64,000 nt of DNA from Coleophoma eucalyptorum. Taxonomy: Eukaryota; Ascomycota; Leotiomycetes; Helotiales; Dermateaceae. The notes under the pieces were generated by a model. It was not told where the DNA came from. It worked only from the letters and a program-made list of their open reading frames with translations, and made no database searches. Below, piece by piece: positions 11,366 through 22,800 of the stretch; the stretch's first letter is position 1, and each line of letters opens with the position of its first letter. The position numbers and the translations under genes were made by a program. Where the stretch lies: positions 434,001 through 498,000 of the forward strand of contig JALRME010000025.1 of the NCBI GenBank assembly GCA_026120035.1. The letters run 5' to 3'.

Positions 11366-12598
11366 ATGGCACGCAATGGCCCTCGTAGGAATCAATATAC
11401 AGGCCCAGCTAAGCCTATAACTCCTCCCCCGCTACCTGATCCATTAGAGCCTACAATTATACCACCAGCCAAGAGACAAAAGCACCATGAGACACCACAA
11501 AAAGCAGCTATACAGGCTATAACTTAGTGGGAGCAGCGAAAGCCAAAGGCAGATCAGGCGTATAAGACAGAGATATTTAAATTCTATGGTATTCCTCCCC
11601 GAACTGCCTACCGGTGGCTTGGGTCAGATAAAGAGGAAGTTTTACCTGCACGCCGGCACCATAATAACATTACTCATAATGAAAAACGAGGGCAAAAGCC
11701 TCTTATAGGGAAAGAAGAGCTTAGGAAGCTAGAAGATATAGCTATAAAGCATGGGTTTGAGGGTCGTACAATGATCTGGGAATCACTTGCAGAAGAAGCC
11801 CAAATTCGTGGCCAAAATCCAGGAGAGCTTTTAAGTACAAAAACAATACAACGAGCAATGGGGCTCTAGGCTACCGCAAGTGTATTTCGTGCAAAAGAGT
11901 CTGGGTAAATAAGAATAATAAAGCGGCTAAAGGAAATTTGCAGAGGGTATGCTTAGGAAATATCCCTTTCCAGAGGATTGGAGAAAGGTACGATTTTCGG
12001 ACGAAACACACTTATTTTTCGGTCCAGAAGGAACCTTACGGATCATCCGTAAACCAGGAGAAAAGATATGCCCTGATTTTATTCAAGAAGAACACTCTTT
12101 TAATGATACTAAATATAAGCTACATGCTTGGGCTGCAGTAGGGTATGATTTTAAGAGTCCTATTCTATTGTCTTTTATGACTCTGGAAATACCAATGGAA
12201 AGATGTCTCACAAGTGCCATATAGATCAGATCCTTGATCCTATAGTTAAGCATTGGTTAAAAGAAGTACAAGACTTTTTTTTAGAAGAAGATGGAGATTC
12301 TGGCCATGGATATTCTTCTTCTAAGGATAATATCGTACAAAAGTGAAAGAAAGAGAATAACCTTACTACATATAAGAACTGTCAGGCTTCTCCAGATTTA
12401 GCTATTATTGAGAACTGTTGGCAGATTCTAAAGCAACATATACGTAAACAGACTCATAATACATTAGGAGTCTTGAGAGAGCTTACGATAGCAGGATGGG
12501 ATGAATTGACTCAGGATAAAATAAATAGACTAGTAGACTCTATGCTAGAGAGACTAAGAGCTGTAATAGACTCTGATGGAAGAATGACAGCTTATTAG
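11366..12598 (+). pseudogene. Tc1/mariner transposase with stops and frameshifts
   Basis: The relic starts at ATG (MARNGPRRNQY) and ends GRMTAY. It keeps a helix-turn-helix-like N-terminal part (FYGIPPRTAYRWLG) and the three catalytic neighbourhoods: FSDETHLFFGPEG (first Asp), EEDGDSGHG (second Asp) and SPDLAIIENCW (third Asp). The spacing of about 34 residues between the last two fits DD34D mariner-like enzymes. The frame is broken at about 11526 (TAG before Trp), 11867, 11907 and 12344 (TGA where KWKKEN would read Trp). At least three of these stops can be explained by single C-to-T or G-to-A changes, the signature of repeat-induced point mutation. A length of about 410 codons is near the usual range for fungal members. 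Confidence 0.82.
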
Positions 12599-12673
12599 GT
12601 ATATATCTATGAATTATCTAATTACTATTCTTCTATTGATTCAATATGAGTTGATTCAATTTTGATAGGAAAT

Positions 12674-12720
12674 TAGGTGTGTGTGGATCAATTTGGTGTG
12701 CCACTTTTCTTGTCCACCGG
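12674..12720 (-). repeat. Right terminal inverted repeat
   Basis: Exact reverse complement of 11247 to 11293, ending CTTTTCTTGTCCACCGG. Confidence 0.93.
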
Positions 12721-15580
12721 AAAGTAGTACCCTCTTGTTCAGCCAGGGTTAAAACAGGCCATATACCACATACCACATACCACATGCCACAGTAAGTAAT
12801 AAATTTGGCGATGGGCACTAGAGCATTCTCCGCACCAATAGAGTTTTTCACAGAGTCCTTGCATTATCTACCTCTATATATATTACTATGGAAAAAATCT
12901 CCATTCTCAGCTCTCGTCCCTCCCCGAAATCCCTGAGCAGATTAGAAATCTCCTCTCCCCTCCTCGTATAGGTGGCTGCAAAGATGTCAGTATATGGCTC
13001 TTTTCTCACAAAACTACTAATTCTAGAAATGCACGAATGTGTTAAGCTAAACTCAACTAATTAAACCGATTTTGCTACTAAACGAGACTCAATAATTAAG
13101 TTCCACTAAATAAGCCCTAAAGTTAACCCTTGAACTTGCTAGTAAATCCTCTGAACCATATAATACTATCTAACCTTCCCTTGCTGCTTTAAACTTGAAC
13201 TCTAGTAATTGTACCAACCAGGCGAGCACGTCTCATGTGGAGATATACATGAGCACAAGATTAAAAGAAAAGAAGAAGAAGTACATGCTTATCAGAGAAG
13301 ACTACTAATGCATAAAAGTTAAATATATAGTTACAGAGTACAGATACATTTAAAAACAGAGCAGGATATAATTGACTAAAGGAATAGTAGGACAGAGTTA
13401 GGCCTAGAGAATTTTGATCATTCAAAACTGAACAGGGCTTAGTTCGCATTTCAATGGCAACTCACATCAGGCACAATTTGGATGCAAATGCAACAACCGC
13501 TTTTTGATTGCTACGCATCAGATAGGGGCCAATCATAAACGAGGAAGGCCGCCATATGGCAACTCTGAGACGCGAAACCTCTTACAGTAAGGTTAGTACA
13601 GTGAAGTATAGTAAATCGGGCGGTCAGCTCTGTGCACTAATGCTCATGTGCCCTGGTTATACAATCACCCTATAAAAAGACCCATTAACAAGCGGCTTGA
13701 TATGGTAAGATGTTGCGCCTTCCACATTCTCAGCCGTCTCTTATTATGAGTTTTGAGCATTAAATTCCCACTGAAATAACTCAGCCTTATTCAGACACGT
13801 CAGTAGACGTGGATAACCATGATTCAAGGTTAACTACAAACGATCAAAGCTATGTAATGTTCTCAATTAGATAATGCTCTCCAACTCTGTATTCATAACA
13901 GGCTCTGGTTGATTCAACATAATTGATGTAGGCTTTCAGGTATGAAACTAATTTGGAAGTTTATACTGTAAAGTTATAACCAATTTCGTATTATTCTTTA
14001 GGACTGGTATGTTCTTGTCCTTCACGAATTGACAAGATAATCAGAGGCTATTGCTTCTTCAAACAGGTCATAGGCTTTATTAGCCTGTCACCGTCCCTCC
14101 AGTCCGGCCATCCTCCGGATTTCCCCAAGAGAGTTCTCCACTTGGCCATGCACCGTCGCTCCTCGACGTAACATTGACATTGGCAATACCGACAGAATGA
14201 GCGCATTGCTTGGTCTTGACTGGACAAGGCACTTGCAGTTCATTAGGCGTCTGAGAAGGAGTCTGAAATAGCCCTGAACGAGGAGACTTTTCTCAGTCAT
14301 CGCCGACCATAGTGTACTGAAGTGCTAATGCAGAAACGCCAACTTTGGCACTTGTAAAGTCCATCCGAAGTACATCCGCAGTTCGGAATTCATCACTGCC
14401 TTCCAGGTCCACATTTGTGACTTATCATAATTCAGCTAAAGGTGAAAATATAGGTTTATATTCAAGACACACACCTCGACAGTATATATGTGATTATTTT
14501 AGGGGCTTACAGCGAGGTAGAAATCACAATATAAATTAGTACCATCGACGAATAACAAAACACTCATAGCCATCGAACTGCTTTCCAATCTCGGTTTGAC
14601 ATGTTGACTAATATCGTTTTCGATCAATGCCTATGTCGCCAAAGCTGTAGGCAATTTCCTTGTACCCCATAGAATAAAACCTGCTCAGTCGATTTAGGTT
14701 TTTTCATGGTTCCGTATGATTAGCCATCCATGGCTTATGACGATTTCAAAAGCCAAGGGTGGAGGTGAGCTCCACTGCGCAAGCTTTTTTGTTTTTAGTT
14801 ACCCGCAGTACCGATGCAGTGCCGAGGGGCCTATCGCAATTAGCACCACATCCGGTGCTGGAAATCTCGGGAAATTTATCAAGAAAAGAACCCATAACAA
14901 TTTGGGATAGCGTTGAATTCATTGCGTACGAAGAAGAGTCCAAAACGAGGAGTGATATGGGTGTAGAAAGGGGAGGGATATGGCGTGAGGGTGGTTAAGG
15001 GAATGGGAGATCGGAGGTAATTTACTTGCGAGCAGATTTCAATAAAATGTCAGCAATAGTTGTTTAATTGACCCATGAAAATACTCCATATTGTTCTGGT
15101 GGATAAAATTCATGGTAAACTGAGTTGTCATACTCACGCGACCATTTCTATTCTCCCATTTTGACCCACAGACCAAACTGACCCCGTTAAGTAGCATAGT
15201 GAATGGCTGTCTTTGTTGTAACAAAGAGACTCTTCAAGATTATACCACCGGACATTCGTCAGTGTGACTTTGTATACTCGAAATCCTAAATTTGTGATAT
15301 TCAACTGCTCCAATAAGTATTCGATCATGTTAGAGTAGGAAATTATCATTCTTCAGTCAATAGCACATATCGGTTATTAGTACAGGTCTTGGTGGAAGTC
15401 CGTTACTGTATGGAAGATAAGCTAAGCTGGCTTGTTTAAACCGCCGAATAATGATGGTTAAGCAAGGAAAGGACTTGATAAACGAATGGGTATATATTGA
15501 TCTAAAATTCTTGATGCATTTATCTAACCAAAATCTTGATATTATGATTATATTGATCGCCATGATGCTCACATTTCTCA
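12721..15580. other. Gene-free intergenic stretch
   Basis: About 2.9 kb with only short, motif-free open frames on both strands. Apart from the ATACCAC microrepeat near 12763 I see no structured element. The right end is the 3' flank of the phospholipase gene. Confidence 0.45.
12763..12790. repeat. Short ATACCAC tandem repeat
   Basis: Three copies of the heptamer ATACCAC followed by one ATGCCAC variant. Confidence 0.8.
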
Positions 15581-17518
15581 TCAATACGCACAGACCTCAT
15601 CTGTGGCAGTGCCAACAACATCTGAGACTGCTACGACGGTAGAAGCAGTTGCACTGGTAGCAGCAGATGTACTGGTGCAAGATGTACTCGTAGATGCGGA
15701 TACAGTAGCAGAAACAAATGCACTAGTAGAAGCACTTGAAATGGCAGCAACCACTGCACTAGTAGTAGAATTCGAAGCAGTAGACACCACTACGCCAGTA
15801 GAAGCACTGGAGCTAGTAGAAACTACGGAACTAGTAGAAGAGTTTGAACTAGTAGAAGTCGATGCGTTACTATAGCAGTACTTCGCAAAGCAAGCGGTGC
15901 ACTCAGTGGGCAAAGTGGTACCCGTTCCCTCCATGATGACACAGCCCAAGCAGGTAGCCCATTCGGAATCACCACTTTGTGTCATGACCTCAACACCATT
16001 TGCAATCATCGACTCGGTCATGGTTTCGTTATATGTGAGCAAGTCGGTGGAAGTTCCACCACCGGCAGCAGTCAATGGAGCGTTGGGCAGCCATACAATG
16101 GTTGTGGTTGTGGTGTCGTTACAGCCAAAGAATACGGCTCGCTCAGTCATATTCTCAGCAACGAAGACTGAAGGAGTAGGGATAAAGGGCATGCGAGTTA
16201 GACCCATAGCCTGAGCGGCGACATAGTTGGCATAGATCGCGGTTCCGTTGGGGTAGTTATCGCTAGTATCACCAGCGTTATCGTTGACAAGAATGACGGA
16301 AATGTTGCGTTCAGCCACGAGCATAGGGAAGATAGGGTTTGTTTGTCCGGATTGACCACCGTCAACCATGGAAAGGTTTGCCTGAGAAGACACCAAAGGG
16401 GATCCGGATGAGTTGTAGAATGGGTTAGGCCACTGGGCGAAGAGATCGGCCACCGTCTCGTATTCGATGGTGTAGATTTCCTCAATTAACAACTCAATTT
16501 CCGAACCAATAGCAGAAGAGCTAACAGAGGTCGATCCGCACCAATCGGAGAGGAGGGGTGGGTTGATACCATCGTCAACGACGTAGTTCAGGTCATTGAA
16601 CAGACTAGATGAAGTGCCGAGAACGAAACCCAGGTTATCAAAGTTGGTATAGCAGGTTTCAGCAACGCCATCAACGACCTTCGAACCCAGATATTCCGTT
16701 GGTGAAAATGCAGCAATCGACGGATCCCACGAACCGAACTCGTAGGGTGTGAATTCCCAGACAGCAGCTGTGGTTGGGGTTGGAAGGCAGGATGTCTCAC
16801 TGAGATCAACGTGTTGGCCAGTAATGATAGGATATGGGGCATCGTTAGAGAGAAAGTTAGACATGGAAGTGATGGCAGAAAGAGTGTTATCAACGCCACA
16901 ACTCTCGCCGGGTAGAAGCTGACATGACAGGGCTCGGGACCACAAGTCAGTAAGGGTTCCACGAAATCCAACCGCCTCCTTGAGGGCGAGATCCTCGGTG
17001 ATATTGGCAAAAACCTCTAAGATCTGAGTGCCTTCAGGGTCGAAGAGACCATAAGCAAATGCAGGTTCCCACAAGGTCAAGAGCTCTGTAACAGTGGCCC
17101 AGTTATGCGAAATGATGGATGACAATAGCCAAGCACCCCCGGACAATGCAGAGTGGTACGACAATGCTTGGTAGAGGCCGCTAACACTGGAGCCAATTTT
17201 CTCATTGTCGTCGAGAGCTTTATATACACCCGCGCCGATAAGGAGGGCTCGGTAACTGCCACCCGAGTTTGCGAGAGCTATAGATGGTAGGTCGCCGGAA
17301 ACATCAAAGTTCGCGTTCGTGGTCGTCAGCCATGATGACAAAGCACTATCGGTCTTGACCTTTCGAGCAACGCGATAGGTTTCTTCGTTGTCGGAAAGGC
17401 CAGTAGCTGTGCGAAGTAGAGAGGAGCTGGGGCAAGTTGTGGGCACAGGTGCGTAGCCTGCCAGGATGGAGGTCGCCAAGGATGCTGTGATCAGCGCGTA
17501 GGAAGTTGAGTAGAGCAT
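15581..17518 (-). CDS. Secreted lysophospholipase / phospholipase B
   Basis: A single 645-codon exon. I chose the ATG at 17518 (ACAA context) because the open frame upstream contains no ATG. Residues 1 to about 21 form a signal peptide. The PLA2_B/phospholipase B signatures are present: SGGSYRALLIGAG near residue 85 (oxyanion and Arg region), the nucleophile elbow SALSGGAW with Ser at about 126, and VDGGQSGQTNPIFP with the catalytic Asp. Family members usually read SGLSGG, so Gly to Ala before the nucleophile is unusual. The C-terminal 80 residues are Ser/Thr/Val-rich, but no hydrophobic GPI-attachment tail follows, and the chain ends VCAY. The enzyme should cleave acyl chains from (lyso)phospholipids outside the cell or in the wall. 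Many N-glycosylation sequons are present. Confidence 0.88.
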   Translation of the reverse strand: MLYSTSYALITASLATSILAGYAPVPTTCPSSSLLRTATGLSDNEETYRVARKVKTDSALSSWLTTTNANFDVSGDLPSIALANSGGSYRALLIGAGVYKALDDNEKIGSSVSGLYQALSYHSALSGGAWLLSSIISHNWATVTELLTLWEPAFAYGLFDPEGTQILEVFANITEDLALKEAVGFRGTLTDLWSRALSCQLLPGESCGVDNTLSAITSMSNFLSNDAPYPIITGQHVDLSETSCLPTPTTAAVWEFTPYEFGSWDPSIAAFSPTEYLGSKVVDGVAETCYTNFDNLGFVLGTSSSLFNDLNYVVDDGINPPLLSDWCGSTSVSSSAIGSEIELLIEEIYTIEYETVADLFAQWPNPFYNSSGSPLVSSQANLSMVDGGQSGQTNPIFPMLVAERNISVILVNDNAGDTSDNYPNGTAIYANYVAAQAMGLTRMPFIPTPSVFVAENMTERAVFFGCNDTTTTTIVWLPNAPLTAAGGGTSTDLLTYNETMTESMIANGVEVMTQSGDSEWATCLGCVIMEGTGTTLPTECTACFAKYCYSNASTSTSSNSSTSSVVSTSSSASTGVVVSTASNSTTSAVVAAISSASTSAFVSATVSASTSTSCTSTSAATSATASTVVAVSDVVGTATDEVCAY

Positions 17519-18212
17519 TTGTAAAAAGCACCTGATCTGAACACACAAAAACAAATTCAAAACAAAAAAAGCAAGTTGGCAAAGAGTGACTGGGGTGAGG
17601 GCCCTTGATTGTTGAGGGTGCTCAGCAGCGCTGACTGTAGTTACTTATACAATGTCAACGGTCGCAACGGCCGTCGACAGCAGCGCCAATCATATTTTTA
17701 GACGAATACATACTGCGAAGGGGTTTTTTGGTAGCACAGGCCTATTGCTTGTATTGAAATTCGGAGATTACAAGCTGTTCACGACAATGAGCGGGGGGAT
17801 CTGGGTTCATACGCGTACCTGCGCCCTCAATCTACAGTCCGGTCCGAAAGTGCCAGAATAAGCGAGCAAGGTGGTTGTGGAACCCAACCTCGACTGACGG
17901 TTGTGATAGCCGAGCACGCCCCTTGGTTACCAGCATCCCCTGTAGTGGACGGTCGCACAAGTGCAGCAAGATAGGAAACCCCGGCCTGTCATGCCTCTAA
18001 GTCTGCAACGTCAGGCGTGGCCGGTGAATCTCTGCTTCTGGTAGAGTGCTGGCCACAAGGAGAGCCTGACTGACCACGTTCCCTTAGTGAGAATCGCCAC
18101 GGTGCCAGGGTGGAGCAAGCATGTGATCGAATCGGGATATTGGTAAACATTTGCTCAGCTGCATCACACTCGGAAGTTTGAGGATGTATTAAATTTCTTT
18201 CCTATGCATATG
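17519..18212. other. Upstream region of the phospholipase gene
   Basis: About 700 bp between the phospholipase start and the 3' end of the membrane-protein gene. Apart from a TATA-like box no feature was recognised. Confidence 0.4.
17644..17649 (-). promoter_or_regulatory. TATA-like box of the phospholipase gene
   Basis: TATAAG on the minus strand about 125 bp upstream of the start codon at 17518. Position and orientation fit, but the motif is short. Confidence 0.35.
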
Positions 18213-19886
18213 TCAATTCGAGACCATTACTTCTGTCTGAATCCGGATATTATTGCCTCCCATGGATTCGGATACTTCGTGGCCGCCATGTGTCACTGTA
18301 ACGCTTCCGCCGCTCTTGCCGGCATCTAGCCTCCCAACGCTCTCCCTTCGAGCTCCACTGGCGACAGTGCCCGTTAATTCCCAGCTGTTATCCGTACTGT
18401 TGATTCTCCTTATCGAAGAACCACCTCTTCGGCGCCGGGAAAGACAACAGCAACGGCAGAAAAGGAAGGCGAACAATTCCTTAGTCTCGGCGAGATACGT
18501 CCTTTTGGTACCCCAGATAGCCCATGCCACTAACGGAATCGTTACACCTGGAAGAAAGGTAACAATATCACTGATAGCATCCGAGTTTGAAAAGTCAGAT
18601 GCTTGGGTATCCGCAGGAGCCCGGATGGACTGGAAAGACCGAATTTGAAGGACGATGTCGCATATTTCAAAAATACTATTTCGTATAGTTCTGTCAGTTT
18701 ACAAAAGCTTGTTGTATAGCCGTGTTGGCTTGGTTGCAGAATCTTACGTGATAAGTATGAATGCCACAGTAAATCGTAGGATGATTACTCGATCGATGGC
18801 GCGTTGTTTCCGTTTGCCTAGATTTCGGTCTTTGGCTCCTCCATTCGTCATAGAACGAGAGTGAGCGTAATAGTCAGTTCCTCCCCCGGTGGAGCCGTTT
18901 AGGAGGCGACGTGATTGCACAAATTTGTACAGTGTGAGACTGATAAGAACAGCTCCAAATGTTGCGCTTATGACCACTAACAGATGTCAACAAGAGGCGA
19001 AATATAGTATTTTGGAGCAAAACTTACGACAAGCGTTACATAAAACAGCAAAGGCAACCTCATGTGAAGAAATGGCTTTGATCTGCGCGACACCAAGAAT
19101 GATTGCCGGGAAAATGAGAGCAAAGACCTTAGAAATGGCTCCTGTATACTTGGAGAAATCACCCATCCAAGGTGGCTGTGTATTAATCCTCCATGTTCCA
19201 CAAAAAAGCGTTACTGCCCTGAAAGATATGAATTAGTATTAGGAAAGCCATACCAATGAGCATGAATTTTACCAGAAGAGGATATAAAGGGCATCTGCAT
19301 TGTAGGTATAGAATTCTGGATACCATTAGTACCTCCCAATATTGCAGGAGCTTCCAAGAGAACCTACGAAACCACTGCAGCGCTGCGGTTAGCATTTGTT
19401 CTATTCAATTTCGTTGAAAGCTGGGCTTGTAGGTCTCAAAGTTCCAGAAAATTCCTTCAAAACTTAAATGGAATGCGAATCAAGATTCAACATACAAACA
19501 GAACAAAGGGTAGCCCTTGTAAACCACCAGCAGCAGCTTTATTCCAGTTCCCAATGAGAGAGCCTCTTGAAGCGTATACAGCAGCCTTCACCGTCCTCCA
19601 TTCGATGACATAGTCAATTTGTTGAATCAGAGATGCGAGTGTCGAAGTCGATACCACAATTGCGATTATTAAAACATCTTCCAGTAGAAATATTTCAGTT
19701 AGTACATGTGTGGTGAATTGAACATAGTCGGCATTGGGAATTAGAAAGGCAATACTCACATGAAAAATTCCTCTCTTGCGACCATAATAAATATATAAGC
19801 AGAAGACCGAGGCAGAGACAGATTACAGTATAGACTAAAACCACGATGGATAACGGCAGCACTGAAGAGGGAAACCCATTAGACAT
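18213..19886 (-). CDS. Fungal multi-span (GPCR-like) integral membrane protein, six exons, in-frame stop
   Basis: Exons fit in phase as 19760-19886, 19496-19677, 19273-19382, 19028-19218, 18748-18976 and 18213-18690 (438 residues), with good donors (GTGAGT, GTATGT, GTAAAA, GTAAGT, GTAAGA) and branch points (TACTAAC, GCTAACC, TACTAAT, AACTGAC). The product has seven to eight hydrophobic spans (PLSIVVLVYTVICLCLG, YNADALYILFWAVTLFCG, VFALIFPAIILGVAQI, FGAVLISLTLYKF, FLPGVTIPLVAWAIWG) and a basic, Cys-rich cytoplasmic tail (FCRCCCLSRRRR). It resembles uncharacterised fungal GPCR-like membrane proteins. Exon 3 contains TAA at 19326-19328 (codon 122). Either this is a nonsense mutation and the gene is dead, or a cryptic 48 to 60-nt intron around it (branch TACTAAT, acceptor TATCCAG) is removed. 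The ligand and role are unknown. Confidence 0.62.
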
Positions 19887-22800
19887 CTCGCGATGGGTTC
19901 AGACAGGACTTGAAAGTCCTCCACCGTAGTTCTTCGTTTCAGAAAGATGGCGATTCTTTCCAGATCTTGTCGATATTCACAGAGAGCAGAAGAAACGCTG
20001 GTCTGTGTATCTTGTACCCGCCGCTGCTCCTATCATCTGTGGAGATAGCGATAACCGTGGGAGTGCGCGAAACGTGGGAATTCTAATTTGGAGGCAAGCC
20101 GACCATCCCGGTCCATCGAAAATTGAGAAAGATCTAAGATCAAACTGGGTCTCGAAATCCGATTTCTACGTTTCTCCCCGACGCTGCTGGTCATGGGGCG
20201 GTCGAGTGTCTACTTATATTATTGGCAAATACGCGGCCCATAATACCATTGTACTACTTTAAATGTTCCAGAAGAAAATATTGTTCATTTGCGTATCTGG
20301 AGAAAGCGCTGACTCGCACTGTTCGCTTTGGAGGCATGCTTCCTCAGCTTCGCCATATAAGCCATTGATTCCACATTTAGTTAGGGTTGAGCCAAATAGA
20401 GAATTTCCCCCGGAGTGATAATGTAATACACCTCGGTGATAGGAATATGCAAGCCAATGGGGTAGGGCGTGCATGAGAATGTTACATTTTTCAAACATTG
20501 TGCACTTTTGTGCATAGTACCATAGGTACCTTATGTTTCATATAGCAGGTAATAGTCTGGTATATGGGAGTTACAGATAGGTTTATTACAAATTATCTAT
20601 TTGCAAACGCGCTAGTGCAGTCAGTCGGCGTAATCTTTGCCATGATATAATATAAATCCTCGAGTCCCAGCTGCAGTTGCATTACCTTAGATTTACGCTG
20701 TACTGATTGATCTGCCATCCAAGTTTCAGGCGGCTGTGTCCCAGCAAGGTCGCCTGAGACTAGCGCAGTGTATAAAAAAGAAGAAAACCTCGAGACTTCT
20801 AGACTCGGGGAAAACTCCGGGTTCTGTACTAGTGGATATGTACGATACAGTTATGTGACGATAAATAAGCCCTGTCTTTCTCCTCAAGGACTTCCCGGCC
20901 AACGACTTCCCACAGGCGAGGAACCCCAGCAGGGGTTGGTTATCCCCACGGCACTGTAGCACTACTGTACATGAGTGATATTGTGTGCCAGCACTGCAGC
21001 GTGTGTTGTGTGAACCACCCTGTTTATTACATGGACCGGTGCATAATGTGGCGTCGCTAGGAGAATTTAGCCAGTTGACATTGGGACCTCGACTTGAAGT
21101 GCATGCATGAACTTCTACCGTTCTTCAAAGTTGTTGATGTAGTATTCGTCCCATGTATGGCCTCACAAAATACTTTACCATCTATTAGAAAATACAATAG
21201 CTCGATCGAAACGTATCTCCGGATTGTACAAGAAAAGCTTGGCACCCCTGGATTACAGCCGTGCACAGGCCGTGGGGCCGATCGGGGGACGGATATCGAG
21301 TTCCTTTTCAAAATCGCAACTGTAGTCGCACGAAGCCGAAGCCACGTTGTTGCAGGGTATGCAAGGTTTACTATGGGAATGATGCGGCGATTGTCAAAGC
21401 TTACCGAAAGTTACACGGAGTTCTCATCTTTCCAAAAACTCGGATTTGCCGTGCTGACTTACAGGCCGTAGTCAACGTGTCGAAATATGCACAACGGCGG
21501 CGCGCAGTAGGTTCTCACTCTATTAGTGTTCCAGGAGCCGCGAGTACCCTCATAATTTATGCAGGTATAGCATTTGCCGCTGGGCCTCCATGGCACGAAG
21601 TACACACTCGTATATACGACTCTGAGAAGATAAATAGATCCCTGCTCTATTTTCTCGCGTACGACAATGCCTGTATGTTTATCAAGACAGGGCAGGGATT
21701 GAACTCTTCTCACAGTACTCTGTATTTGGTAGAAAAATCAAGGCTTTCTTGTTGCACCACTTCAAATCCACCTTTCTCTACCTAATCTCCTTGATTTCTG
21801 GGGACATTCTGGATCAAGCGACGACTTGGTTAGGCGAGTGCCCCCTACTGGCAAGCTAAGGCGCCATCCTCGGATCATAGATATCGTTCCACCTCGAAGT
21901 ACAATATGACTTTCATGCTCCACTGTGAGTAAGTGGTATTGTACCGGTTGCACGATCATCTGGGAGCTACTGTACATCCGGGGGTTCTCATGATCTCTCA
22001 TCCCCTTTGGGCTATCGGCCAATCTGTATTTACCAGACTCGTCCCAACAGTTCCACACCCCCTGATCGCAGTGGGGAGAACCATGGCTTAGCCCTATATC
22101 CATATACCTCCCTATTTCATCATTCTTAGAGGGGGTCCTTAAATGCAGCCGACTTCCGTTTTCGGAACTTTTACAGTGGAACGGAGAATAAGCATTCTGT
22201 GGCTCCCTACGCAACGTACGTATGGTCATACTAGTGTACCATGTGGAATACCCCTACCAGATGTGTGACTGCTGTGCCTCAGTCACAGTTTGCTACTTAT
22301 TCTGACCCTCAGACCTCCTTGGAGTCACCTCCTTTTCATTTCCTACTCTCACTTGATTTCAGACGATTTTCATGTCGCAAACTGCAAAACCCCGTTACAT
22401 ATGTTGCTCCAGAAGCCTCATGGCTAAGTCTTCAGGTTGAATTCAATTCATTAACTTTATACCTGCAAACCCGATCACACGTGAGACTAATGGTCTGAGC
22501 AGCGGTCCCCATGTCTCAACTATCCGGTAGCCTCGGAATCGGTGTTTGATTGCCATGAGCATCTCCCGAATGAATGGATTGTATTTACATCTTCTGGTAA
22601 CTGCAGCATCGGTAGTGCTTGATGGAGCAAAGGATCCAAGCGAAATCCAACCCCTAGGGGAATTACGTTTACTGGTTGTCTTACCCATGTCCATAGGTAC
22701 AGTCAATATTTGCACACAGCCTTGCATTGTACTTCTTCTTAAGCCAATCAAACGGTTGCTTCCATAGCTACAGATATTCCGTCCACCTTTCAGCTTTCTA

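Larger units (their letters stand above)
11247..12720 (+). mobile_element. Tc1/mariner-type DNA transposon, inactive
   Basis: The element is about 1.47 kb, bounded by perfect 47-bp terminal inverted repeats, and encloses one transposase relic on the plus strand. TA dinucleotides 4 to 5 bp outside the repeats (11240 and 12725) could be the target-site duplication if the true ends are slightly longer and imperfect. Just inside the left repeat is an extra segment of roughly 25 bp (CGACGACGAAATATCC...) relative to the right end, after which ACACACCTAATTTCC pairs with the right side again. Perfect repeats together with a ruined coding region suggest fairly recent mobilisation by a transposase supplied elsewhere. 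Confidence 0.85.

Noticed and set aside
12763..12790. Short ATACCAC and CCAATACG repeats as a CRISPR array
   Set aside because: There are no spacers, the units are too short, and the host is a eukaryote.
15603..15875. Plus-strand open frame rich in Val/Ala/Glu
   Set aside because: It is the antisense shadow of the Ser/Thr-rich tail of the phospholipase gene.
18253..18648. 131-codon plus open frame
   Set aside because: Antisense to the last exon of the membrane-protein gene, which has in-phase introns on the other strand.
21690..21775. tRNA-like segment with GAGTTCAATCC on the minus strand
   Set aside because: The T stem does not pair and no acceptor or anticodon stem could be built.
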